DNA of 64,000 bases from the NCBI RefSeq assembly GCF_022458985.1, contig NC_061783.1, positions 10,694,413-10,758,412 of the forward strand, read 5' to 3'. Position numbers and translations under genes: made by a program. This document shows, in pieces, positions 46,216 through 55,355 of the stretch. The notes under the pieces were generated by a model. The model did no database searches and was not told where the DNA came from. It saw nothing but the letters and a program-made list of their open reading frames with translations. The stretch comes from Mugil cephalus (lineage: Eukaryota; Chordata; Actinopteri; Mugiliformes; Mugilidae). Positions within the stretch are counted from its first letter, which is position 1, and every line of letters starts with the position of its first letter.

Positions 46216-46800
46216 AAAAACATTTCAACAAAATGTTCTAATATTCAGCTTGTGTTTTTTCTTAAATTAATCAAAATCAGTGTTTTCATGCAGGTGAATT
46301 CAGAAGTCTGAGAAGCTGATCTAGTTTAAAGAGAAATGAGCTCTTGAATCCATTTTAGCACAACGTTCCAATATAAGCTACAACCCTCCTGTTGTTTTAT
46401 GCTGCTCACAAGGTGGACAATGTTTCTTAAAACTGATAATTACTGATTTAGTCTCCTTTCTCTCTGATCTTTCCATCAGAAATCTATCCAAATAGAACGA
46501 GCGCTATAACCACTTACGCAAACAGAGACATTTTTTATCATGTGAGAGTCCTCTCATTGTTCCTGGTTCGTTTGCTCTGATCCTTTTTTTATATTGGTTG
46601 ATTTATTGGTGTTTACAGCATAAAGAAAACATATACAGAATCTCTGCTCTCATCCTTTGATATGACTTTAACTATGATGGGTTGTCAGGTGTGACTGAAC
46701 CTAGGTCCTCTTTCTTTTTTCTCCTTGAGAATACAAATGTTGTACATTTTCACTTTCATTTTTTCCATTTAGTTCACTGAGTGCATAGACATAGAAGTCT
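46216..46800 (-). pseudogene. Array unit D: partial copy with promoter and exon 1 only
   Basis: ATGTCTCTGTTTGC at 46518-46531, followed by a gtaagtg donor, matches exon 1 of unit E. The sequence on both sides also matches E (46.28-46.50 kb with 48.80-49.03 kb, and the upstream region up to the interferon-like motif). Exons 2 and 3 are absent, a loss of roughly 1 kb relative to unit E. It is therefore a truncated copy, unless its first exon is spliced in phase 2 to exon 2 of unit C, which lies about 830 bases downstream on the same strand. Confidence 0.6.
46747..46766 (-). promoter_or_regulatory. IRF/ISRE-like element upstream of unit D exon 1
   Basis: Minus strand GGAAAAAATGAAAGTGAAAA contains GAAAGTGAAA, a full GAAANNGAAA interferon-regulatory-factor motif, about 215 bases upstream of the unit D ATG. 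The unit E promoter has the equivalent element. Confidence 0.55.
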
Positions 46801-46918
46801 TTATTGTGCTTAGTCGCTGAAGTCCTCTTTATCCAACAACAGGGCCCATTTAATCAAATAAAAAAAATAAAAAAAAAACAATATGTTTTTCCTTTTTCTT
46901 TATTTCAATTTCATAACC

Positions 46919-47095
46919 ACCTTTTCTCTCTCTTGTCCCTGTCCCTTTCTCTACCTCTTCCTGCCTCACCCTGCCTGCTCCTCCTCACACAGACTGTCTC
47001 ACGTCTGTTGTTAAGATTGCTGATTTGAGGTATGGGCTCAGATTACGTTGTGTTGCTTTTTCCAGAGAACTGATGGAGAACAGCAGGGGACAGCA
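46919..47095. repeat. Copy of sequence from upstream of cspg5
   Basis: A pyrimidine-rich stretch followed by CTCACGTCTGTTGTTAAGA, GGCTCAGATTACG and GAGAACAGCAGGGGAC closely matches 53728-53930, about 1.5 kb upstream of the cspg5 start codon, in the same orientation. It sits inside the small-gene array between units D and E. Confidence 0.7.
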
Positions 47096-47302
47096 CAGTT
47101 TACAGTGTAAACTTTATACAGTCACATTGTAGAGACTCGTCTTTCTAGTAAAGCTATAAAGCAGATTATCGCAATTCAGGTCAATTACATTTAAGTTTGA
47201 AGCCTTTTTAGGTTCAAGTTAAGTCCCCAGGAAGAGACTAGAAGTCACAACTGATGTCTTCTGAAGTGATAGTAACAATGACTCTTTATTTATTTGTTTT
47301 TA

Positions 47303-47510
47303 GCAGCTTCACCAGTGAAGTCCAGACAGCCCTCTCCCCAGCCAGTTCCATAGGCTGACCCAGAGGGTTCAAGTACTGATTGAACCCTCTTTTCCAGCAC
47401 CTTGGCCTAGATTTCCCCAGGGACACTGAGGAATGTGATTCCCCTATAGTTGGAACACACCCTCTGGTCCCCTTTCTTAAAGATGGGGACCGGACCACCA
47501 GCCCAGTCTG
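47303..47510 (-). mobile_element. LINE reverse-transcriptase fragment
   Basis: Translated on the minus strand this gives FKKGDQRVCSNYRGITFLS, the conserved start of a non-LTR reverse-transcriptase palm region, followed by GEI, a stop codon (TAG), then AKVLEKRVQ. Only about 65 codons remain, so it is a dead fragment of a fish LINE. It lies between array unit E and unit D. Confidence 0.75.
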
Positions 47511-47516
47511 CCCAGT

Positions 47517-47750
47517 CTTGTGAAGTCTGCCTCATCTTATAGGTTTATAATAAACATCCATACATATATTATTGATCACCATTAAGTTTAATAGACAGAC
47601 AACAGTTTATAATCAGCAAATAGAAGTAGAGATGATAATTTAATGTTACAATATGCAAAATATGTAGTATATACCAAGATATCCACATAGAAGAACAATC
47701 AAATTATTCCAATCAAAGATTAAGTATAGTATCTTTTACTTGAAGTTGGT
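47517..47750. repeat. Direct repeat, copy 2 (pairs with 45975-46215)
   Basis: Second copy of the roughly 240-base duplicated block described at 45975-46215, with small differences only. It lies downstream of unit E on the minus strand, in the same relative position as copy 1 to unit D. Confidence 0.75.
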
Positions 47751-47973
47751 CATGAAAGAAAAAATTGACAAAGATTAACAACTCTTGTTCTGTCCAACAA
47801 TTTTCACCTGGTTAAATATATTCACCTACACAATAATGTGTTCAGTGCAGCTAACATAAGTGATTACCTGCTGTAATTAAACCAGAAACAACTCTTGAAT
47901 AATAATCGACTGATTTCTAAAGCTTATTGTGCTAGTCTGATTAAAAGATGAAAAGGCAGTTGTATTTTTTATG

Positions 47974-48002
47974 TTTTTTTTTTTTTTTTTTTTTTTTTTT
48001 TT
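47974..48002 (+). repeat. Poly-T tract downstream of array unit E
   Basis: A run of about 29 T residues about 135 bases past the unit E stop codon on the minus strand, where it reads as poly-A. It could be a retroposon tail. Confidence 0.9.
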
Positions 48003-48136
48003 CTACAATGCAGCTAAAATCAACAAAATCACATTTTTCCATCTTTGGAACTCTCATAATTATGTTTCCTTCCCGTGAACTGTGAACTGATTTCTGGTTC
48101 TTCTTTACAGACACGAGACCAAAGGCAATCCACCCA

Positions 48137-49061
48137 TCAGTACCGTTTCTGTTTCACTGGAAGAAACAAACAAACAAAAAAAAACAAGAGCAACCATAGT
48201 AAATTCAAGAATATGTTCGAAAAGCCACATCTATGAACATAACCAAATCCACAAGGTGGGATCAGTGTCATAGGAGCAGTATGGCCAGGTAGTAATATGC
48301 ACAGAAAATCCAACCATAATTGTTGTTGTTGTCGTTGTCGTTGTTGTTGCAGTTATACTGAGGTGATCACTGAGGAGATCTGTGATCCTGACTTCATTCA
48401 AAGTAACTCTTTTTCATTTAAACTACACTAACATTAGCTCACAGTCAAAGGTATTTATTATTTATAATGAATTGGATCAAAAACTTTTTCACTTTTTCAC
48501 AATTTTTTTTTAAAAAAGCTCTACAATTTATAGCAATGAGGAAGCAATACAATTACAATCACTTACCATATTTGGAGAGTACGTAGCCTGCACCTACACC
48601 TACACCTACGATAACTGCCACTGCAACCAAAGCAGGGGTTGATATGGTGACAGCCTTCGCCGCAAAAGTGAACGCTGTTGCTGTAATTGTGACATCCTTT
48701 CTACAATAAAAAAAAAAGAAACATGTTCAAACACTTACCGTGTGTTTTTCTTAAATTAATTAAAAATCAGCGTTTTCATGCTCCAAGGGATTAAATGAAG
48801 CAAAATCTTTCCCTTATGTCATTCCTAATTCAGAAGTCTGAGAAGCTGATCTAGTTTAAAGAGAAATGAGCTCTTGATTCCATTGCAGCACAACGCACCG
48901 ATATAAGCCACAACCCTCCTGTTGTTTTATGCTGCTCCCAAGACGGACAATGTTTCTTAAAACTGATAATTACTGATTTAGTCTCCCTTCTGTCTGATCT
49001 TTCCATCAGAAATCTATCCAAATAGAAAGAGTAGTATAATCACTTACGCAACCAGAGACAT
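48137..49061 (-). CDS. Array unit E: 55-residue single-pass small membrane protein
   Basis: Three exons (49048-49061, 48567-48700, 48137-48156) with gtaagt-type donors join in phases 2 and 1 to give 55 residues: MSLVAKDVTITATAFTF, then KAVTISTPALVAVAVIV, a Gly/Val-rich hydrophobic segment at about 27-46, and the basic tail YVLSKYVKQKRY. Exon 2 is 134 bases, the same as in unit A, and both carry V-x-I-S-T-P just before the hydrophobic part. A good IRF-type element lies 120-140 bases upstream. The basic C-terminal tail predicts a cytosolic C-terminus. An upstream ATG at 49069-49071 opens another frame, discussed separately. I know no matching family; the role, perhaps in the interferon response, is inference. 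Confidence 0.66.
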
Positions 49062-49182
49062 TTTTGATCATGTGAGAGTCCTCTGTGGTTTCTATCGTTT
49101 GCTCTGTTACTTCGATATGGCTGGAACTACGGGTGTGGCGATTCCCGGGACTTTCTTTCTTTCTTGACAATACAAATCGTAC

Positions 49183-49200
49183 ACTTTCACTTTCATTTCC
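49183..49200 (-). promoter_or_regulatory. ISRE/IRF element upstream of unit E
   Basis: Minus strand GGAAATGAAAGTGAAAGT contains GAAAGTGAAAGT, the hexamer-repeat form of the IRF element known from interferon-beta and interferon-stimulated gene promoters. It lies 120-140 bases upstream of the unit E start codon, a typical promoter position. Confidence 0.6.
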
Positions 49201-49329
49201 TCATTTAGTTCACTGAGTGTATGAACATGGAAGTCTTTATTTTTTTTAATCATTGAAATGCTTTTATCTAACAATGGCGTCCATTTAACCACACAAACAA
49301 AAGAAAACACGTTTTTCCTTTTCCTTTAT

Positions 49330-50054
49330 ATTTGTTATTTAATGTTAATTGTCAATCAAGTTTCTCCGTGTCGGTTTTGGACTAGTCCTACGTCTATGTA
49401 ACTCTTGTGTGTCTTGTTTGTCACGCAGGTCCTGGCCTTAGTTTCCTTATTGCTTAGTTCACTTCATTTTGAGTTTTGTGCTCTATATTTCTACATTTCT
49501 TTTTATATTAGACCTCATTATTTTTGTTGTTTTTTCTCAGAGAAATCATGTTTTCATTGTCATGTTTAATGGGTAAAAGTATTTATAATCGGTCCCCTGG
49601 ATGTATGGTTGATCACTTGAATGCATCCTTTATACACAACTTTTCATGCCATAACCGCAACCTCTAATTGAAGGCAGCAAAACTCAAATGAGTGTAAAGG
49701 TTGAAATGCCAGATTCCTGGTGGCACTAGTACACTGGACGGCAGTGGCTCTCTGTCAGCACGCTACACAGCAAATTGAGAAGAGTTGAATTCTTGGTGTT
49801 AAACTTACTTAAACTCTGATCCACTTACTCTTCGGGCACCCGAAGTCATTTTGCAGCGCTGAGCCACGGAAAGTTTACTCGTCGCGCTGTTACTAACCAC
49901 CCGAACACCTGCTTGATGAGCTAGAGGTTAGCATGGTTAGCATGCATGCCTGGCCTCACTGTAACATAGAAAGTGAGTAACGACAGTAAACGGTACGTTT
50001 GGCTTGACATTTTGGCTGAGTGAGACGAGTCATGCACTTTGTAACTATGGATAT
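49330..50054. other. Intergenic region right of the small-gene array
   Basis: No coding exon is supported. The segment 49.83-49.99 kb contains CpGs and GCTAGC/TTAGCATGC-type words that often surround fish transcription starts. It is followed by two AATAAA sequences in the next 330 bases (around 50181 and 50303), so a short non-coding transcript is possible but unproven. Confidence 0.3.
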
Positions 50055-50313
50055 AAAACGTAATAAGATGATGCTAATGGTTCGGAGTTGCTAGCTAGCG
50101 TGCTAAAGTGGTGCTAACACTACATACATATATTGTGCCTTACTGTTACATGATCTCATATTTGTGGTGCAAGTTTGAAAATAAATGTTGTCATAAAACA
50201 TGATAAGATGATGCTAATGGTTTAGCTAGCGTGCTAAAGTGGTGCTAACGTTACACTGTGCATTACTGTTGCATGTTCTTATATTTGTGCTGCAAGTTTG
50301 AAAATAAATGTTT
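50055..50313 (+). repeat. Two-copy tandem repeat of about 125 bases
   Basis: Units 50055-50190 and 50194-50313 share GATGATGCTAATGG, GCTAGCGTGCTAAAGTGG and GCAAGTTTGAAAATAAATG. Each copy ends with an AATAAA, so the duplicated piece could be the 3' end of a transcript. Confidence 0.65.
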
Positions 50314-50439
50314 TTGGACTGCCAAACATGCCTACCTTTTTATTTTACTAAAGTTTATTTTCCAAGTATTTTTTTAGGATTATATAAGAATTATATTGAC
50401 ACCTTTTAAGTGTTATGGGGGTACCACTTGTTAAGAAAT

Positions 50440-50690
50440 AGTCCTCTGAGAGAGTTAATTGCTAACACTACATAAAAGTGTTTAAAAAAAACTAACACTG
50501 GTTGGTGTTAGGAAGTGTTAAATTTAACTACAAGAATAGTCAAATTTACACTAACTTAGTGTAAAGGTACCAACACTCGAAAAAGTGTTAAATTAACACT
50601 CTGAGGTGTGGACCCGTATAGACACTTTAAAAGTGTTAAGATCAACTCTTATGGTGTTAATTTGGGTATGCTGATTTTACTGTGTACTCT
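50440..50690. mobile_element. Palindrome-rich DNA-transposon remnant
   Basis: Repeated AGTGTTAA/TTAACACT words, including the palindrome AGTGTTAAATTAACACT at 50584-50600, resemble the ends of a common non-autonomous fish DNA transposon. No target-site duplication could be assigned, so family and limits are uncertain. Confidence 0.4.
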
Positions 50691-51270
50691 TTCTCTGGCC
50701 CTATTCATTTTTATGGCAAGATTGAAATTGTAGTACATAATATTGCACACATTAGGAGTGTTCACTGTAAAGCCTGACGGCAGTAGGAAGGAAAGACCTT
50801 CGTGAAGCGGTCTGTCACTGAAGCTGTTCCTCAGTGCTGTTAGGTCACTGTGCAGGGGGTGGTACTCACTGTCCAGCATGTACGACAGTTTAACCAGGAC
50901 TTTCCTGTCACCAACCTCCCTCACTTAGCCCAGGGAGCAGCCCAGGACAGAGCTGGACTTCCTGATGACCTTGTCCAGCTTCTTCCTCTCCCTGTCTGTG
51001 ATGCTGCTGTTCCACCAGACCACACCGTATAGAATGACTGATGCCACTACAGAGTCATAGACGGACTTCAGGAGTGCCCCCTTCACTCCAAAAGCCCTCC
51101 GTCTCCTCAGGAAGGTAGATTCTGCTCTGTCCCTTCTTGTGGAGTGCTTCAGTGTGGTGAGTCCAGTCTATTTTGTTGTTGTACTTATAAGAGTCCACTT
51201 GCTCAATGTCCATTCCCATAGCGTCTGCTGTGATTTTGCCCTAGGACACAGCCTCCTCATGTGTGCCCTT
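50690..51270 (-). mobile_element. LINE ORF2 C-terminal fragment
   Basis: On the minus strand the translation contains LYGVVWWNSSITDRERKKLD, then VIRKSSSVLGCSLG, a stop (TAA), then VGDRKVLVKLSYMLDSEYHP and LHSDLTALRNSFSDR. This is the region after the reverse-transcriptase domain in fish L2/jockey-like LINEs (IRKA..V.G motif, cysteine-poor tail). At least one in-frame stop shows it is inactive; the 5' part is missing. Confidence 0.7.
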
Positions 51271-52035
51271 ATAGGTCACAACCGTCAAACTCCTGAAGAA
51301 GATAACTTGGTTTGTCAGCTAAGCAAGGGAGACAGTTTCCTGCAAGCTTCGTGCAATCAGAGTGAGGTGCATTGATTCAAACTCACTCTACACATCTACC
51401 AAATACACCCTGCCAATTTGAAGGTCTATTAAAGCTCCGCTTGAGGGGCCCTGGGAAGATATTTACTCATCACAATCTAAAAGCTGCAAATAATTATGAT
51501 CTCAAAGCTCTGGCACAAAATTCTGCTGTTTGCTGTTGGTTGTGCAGTTGTTGTTTGGATTTCTCATCTCCAATATCTATTGTTCCTATCCTTAATCTGA
51601 ACACATCTTTCACCCAGTCTATCAAGATGACCATCCTGACCATGCTGCCACCTGCAGGTCAGTTCAGACCTTTAAACAGCTCCAAAGACTACACCATGCC
51701 TGACCTAGACATGGAGGTGGGGGCCTGGCTGGCTGCAGAGCAGGAACGATCTGAATTCAGCCCTAAAGTCGGTGAGCAGATCTCAGCCCCGAGGGAATTC
51801 AGCAGAAGACGTCAGGCAGGAGTGAAATCTTCCATTGTCTCTTCCAACTTTGGAGCAGAATTATGTTCAACCCGTGGGTTTTATCGGCAGTAGCTCACGT
51901 ACATGTACCATTATTTACTAGAGTTATGGCACACAGACTCGCCCTATGTCCAGCCTTGTTAAGTTTGGCATCATCAAATGCCCCCCTCTAAGCCCCCATT
52001 AGCTTCTCATCTACTACCACTTCTCATCGCTAGGG
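51271..52035. other. Intergenic stretch with a 173-codon open frame of unknown origin
   Basis: A plus-strand frame at 51372-51893 is open for 173 codons but shows no recognisable domain, no clear splice sites and mixed composition. The later part (MPDLDMEVGAWLAAEQERSE) looks more protein-like than the rest. It may be a worn exon or transposon piece. I do not call it a gene. Confidence 0.25.
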
Positions 52036-52275
52036 TCGCCGGGTTTGCTGGAGCTTATCCCAGCTGTCACCACTCAAGAGGCGGGGACAGGTCGCCAGGC
52101 TATCACAGGGCCAACATATAGATATATATATAGCATTCGCTCTCACATTCACACCTAGGGTTAATTTAGAGTCACCAATTAGCCTAATGAGCATGTCTTT
52201 GGAGGTGGCAGGAAACTCGAACCCGGACCTTCTCGCTGGGAGGCATCAGTGCTAAGTCTCTGTGCCGCCCTGCCC
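52036..52275. repeat. Common teleost interspersed repeat
   Basis: GGAGCTTATCCCAGCTGTCA, ACAGGTCGCCAGGCTATCAC, AGGGCCAACATATAGA and TTTAGAGTCACCAATTAGCC are hallmark phrases of a repeat found throughout teleost genomes, probably a LINE- or SINE-derived tail. The class is not settled from one copy. Confidence 0.65.
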
Positions 52276-53502
52276 CCTTAGCTTGCGCCCCAAAAACATA
52301 CTGTAAGTGCTAAACCTCATTTACCAATCCTTTGTGGAGCTGCATCCTTGTAGAACATCTCGCATTAAACCCTTCACCCGTTGCTGCATCAGTCACATCT
52401 GTCCAGCCTGTGATCGGCAAGTGGCCACCTCCTGTCTCTTGCCTGCAAGTTAAACCTGCACAAGATCCCTTCAGTATTCATAAGGTTGAGTTCATGAAGT
52501 GGCTCTAAAACACCAAAAAAAAAGACAAACTAAATCAAACATTAAAAAAACACACAGCCTGCGGCGCATGTTCAACGGCCCTCGCGAAGCCGTCTTTCTC
52601 TCTACAGGTTCCTGCGTCCCATGCATTATTGGTGCAGTCAGGTCACCGAGCTCAGCGTCTGCTTCCGAAAGATAAATCCCTGGTGGTCTTTTAAAAAAAA
52701 CCCAGAGGAGGTCATTTAACAGCAATTACTGAAGCTTTGAATTCCCAGATCCCTAGAAGAAAAAAATGAATATACAATAACCTAGACTAGAGCTTTCAGC
52801 TTGTGTCAGCAAGAAAAAAAATACACTCAGGCTTTAGCCTCACATGCGTATGCAGACAGTTCAACCAAAGCGTTTAGAGGGGTGAAATTATGTGTCTGCT
52901 TTCATAGTTGATGATCTTGTAAGCTGTCAGATTCACCTTGTAAATGTCACAATCAACGCTTTCTCTTTGACGGTGTCCGTTATGGACTTACTAGTAAACA
53001 AATGTGAAGTGAAATACATTTTTTTTTGCTGTGCGGGATTTGGAGAAGAGCGCAGATGAGTGTGGTGACCTATAAGAGGTCCACACACCGTTTATTTGTG
53101 AGACATATTTCAGCTTTCGTGCATGCACCGCTTAAATGACTGCCTCTGTGTTGCCGCACGGTATGCAGGGGAGATGCTCTGGACATCCTGTCCACCCCTC
53201 GCTGTTCAGCACAGGAACAGGATGGAAAAAAAGAAAAAAACCCTCCAAAACAAACGAGGCCTGAGCACAACATGCACAAACACATGCACACACGGAGCTT
53301 GGCTTGGACTCAGGTGTGCTATTCTTTCCATTTTGGTTCGCGGTAAGATCCATCTGTTCATCCTGCACAAAACAACACTTCTTCTTCTTCTTCTCTTTCA
53401 TCCCCTGTGCAGTCTATCCTTGAAAAGCAAAGTGGTGGAATTAATTCAGGTTCTGCGGACAGAAAGGATGTATGTGCTTGAGTGTATTTATCATGATGGA
53501 GA
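52276..53502. other. Intergenic, no gene seen
   Basis: Mostly AT-rich DNA with short open frames lacking homology, splice logic or conserved motifs. Nothing further can be supported. Confidence 0.4.
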
Positions 53503-53505
53503 TAT

Positions 53506-53554
<49 letters not shown>

Positions 53555-53570
53555 TGTGTGTGTGTGTGTG
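53503..53570 (+). repeat. (TG)n microsatellite
   Basis: About 68 bases of nearly uninterrupted TG repeats, about 1.8 kb upstream of the cspg5 start codon. Long open frames read through it on both strands are low-complexity artefacts. Confidence 0.95.
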
Positions 53571-53727
53571 CAGGGGTGGTAGGCGGGAGCGGAAGCAATT
53601 TTGTTCTGCTCTGTTTGGCAGTGCATCAGGCGAACATTTTTCTGTTTCCCAATCTCCGCCACTCTCCCGCTCCCCCTCTTCAATGCTCACCCATCTCTGT
53701 CCATCCTCTGAGTCCCATCTCAACTCA

Positions 53728-53930
53728 CCTTTTCTCTCTCCTCCACCTCTTCCCCTCTTTTCCCCATCCCTCTCTGTACCTCTGCCTGTCTCACCCTGCC
53801 CGCCTGCCCGCTCCTCCTCGCACACAATCCCTCACGTCTGTTGTTGAGAGTGCTGATCTGAGGTACAGGCTCAGATTAGGCTGTGGTGCTTATTCCAGGG
53901 AGAATTGATGGGGAACAGCAGGGGACTGTA
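53728..53930. repeat. Source-side copy of a sequence duplicated into the small-gene array
   Basis: The pyrimidine-rich block followed by CTCACGTCTGTTGTTGAGAG, GGCTCAGATTAGG and GGGGAACAGCAGGGGAC recurs at 46919-47095. Because it is close to cspg5 this copy may be the original, possibly an upstream regulatory or 5' UTR sequence; direction of copying is inferred. Confidence 0.65.
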
Positions 53931-54692
53931 CACAGCAGCGGCTGCGATCAATTCACCCCTGATTGGGCGGGCAACGGGCGAAAGTGCAACGCGTTCACCG
54001 GGAACAGAATATTTGGTCTTAATTATACCGTGATGTATTTAACATCATTTCAGTGAGGAGGAGAGTGAGCTGTCAGCGCAGTGCAGGCCGTTTTGTTAAC
54101 CGTTTTTGACAGAGGTGGAGACACAGAGGCAGGAACACGAATTAGTGTCACAGAGCCGACGTTACATGAATGTTTTTGGAAGCTGTTCCATTTAGGATGC
54201 TCGAAGGAAGGATAAAACATAGAGCTGCAACAGCAGGGTTAAAGGTGATGTGTTTGGGGTGTGTGCCAGGGGATCTTAAAAATGAGAATGACACTTTGTG
54301 GGAAAGTATAGTAGATGGAGGTGGGAAAAGAACTATATGCCTCTGGTCAGTATGTGGAGGGGGGGATGGGGGGGTGGGGATGGGGGGTTAATTCAGCAGC
54401 AGATGCTATTGTCTGGAGTCTATATCTCAATTTAACATTAAGAGGATTATCCAGGCACCGTGCGCATGCCTCTCTCTGCTGGCCAGCAAATAACCCCCTG
54501 ACATAGAAACACAATTCAGAGAGAGAGAGAGAAAGCGACTTGAACATAATGTTCACACACACACACACAGCTGTGGTGAAAAATGGAACATATTGACTTT
54601 CAGTGACAACAGGCGCTGCTTAAACCCCCCCCCATCCTCACCCCCATTCTGTACACAGCAGGCTGACGCTGAGCAGTGGCGAGCATTTAAAA

Positions 54693-54694
<2 letters not shown>

Positions 54695-54739
<45 letters not shown>

Positions 54740-54766
54740 TGTGTGTGTGTGCGCGTGCGCGCGCGC
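54695..54766 (+). repeat. (TG)n/(CG)n microsatellite
   Basis: About 70 bases of TG repeats, interrupted once by GAG, passing into GCGC-rich alternating purine-pyrimidine sequence about 600 bases upstream of the cspg5 ATG. Such tracts can adopt Z-DNA. Confidence 0.9.
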
Positions 54767-54949
54767 ATGTGTACGCGTGTGTCACTGCGTGTGTGCGCGC
54801 TGGCACTTTGACACCCAAACGCACCGTGCGTGCGCACCGTGTCGCTCTGCGCCGATGTAGCCAAAGGGAGAAAGGCTTAGCAGACCGCATGCAGCCAGGC
54901 AGGCAGTCGGGCAGGCGAGCAGAGACAGCTCAGTCTCATTAAAACCTCG

Positions 54950-55355
54950 TCTGCAGACCCTCCGCTGGTCGCGCGCATTACTACTACAACTCCTCGCGGT
55001 GCCTCCTCCTCCTCCTCCTCCTCCTCCTCCTCTGCTGCTGTCGACGGACCCCGAAATCCACAGCGACACGCGCGTAAAGGAAGGTGCTGATGAGAGGGGG
55101 ACCCACCCGGGGCAATGGAGCCGAACCCGAGCCGTTAACCGGTTCCAACGCGCACGCGCTACACCTGCACGAGAGATCAAACGTCGGTGAGGATAAAGGC
55201 GCCATGGCGAAAATGGACAAGATCTGAACTTTGCAGGATCTGTCGGAGGATTATTGCACGAGCCCACAATCTGCCCGGCGGTGTGAGAGACGAGGGAAGG
55301 GAGGGAAGGGATCAGAGTGTTGCATCGCCCCTGTCGAAAGGAGTAGCCCGACGTT
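54950..55355 (+). promoter_or_regulatory. cspg5: cspg5 promoter/5' UTR with CpG island and uORF
   Basis: This GC- and CpG-rich stretch precedes the cspg5 start. It includes a (CTC)n tract at 55002-55032 and an upstream open reading frame of 45 codons plus stop (55090-55227). The uORF's internal ATG at 55204 lies in a strong Kozak context (GCCATGG), closes after 7 codons and ends before the main ATG at 55356. The transcription start is not determinable, so whether the uORF is in the mRNA is unknown. Confidence 0.5.

Noticed and set aside
47286-47498. 70-codon minus-strand frame as part of the small-gene array
   Set aside because: It overlaps the LINE reverse-transcriptase fragment, whose own frame gives CSNYRGIT; not an array gene.
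51372-51893. 173-codon plus-strand open frame right of the LINE fragment
   Set aside because: No recognisable domain, no splice logic and repeat-rich surroundings; described only as part of the intergenic stretch.
52190-52230. Possible tRNA B-box-like sequence
   Set aside because: The AACTCGAACCCGGAC-like piece belongs to the common teleost repeat; no cloverleaf can be drawn around it.
53123-53908. 261-codon plus-strand open frame through a TG repeat
   Set aside because: Its length comes from the (TG)n tract read as Cys-Val repeats and from pyrimidine-rich DNA; composition is low-complexity.
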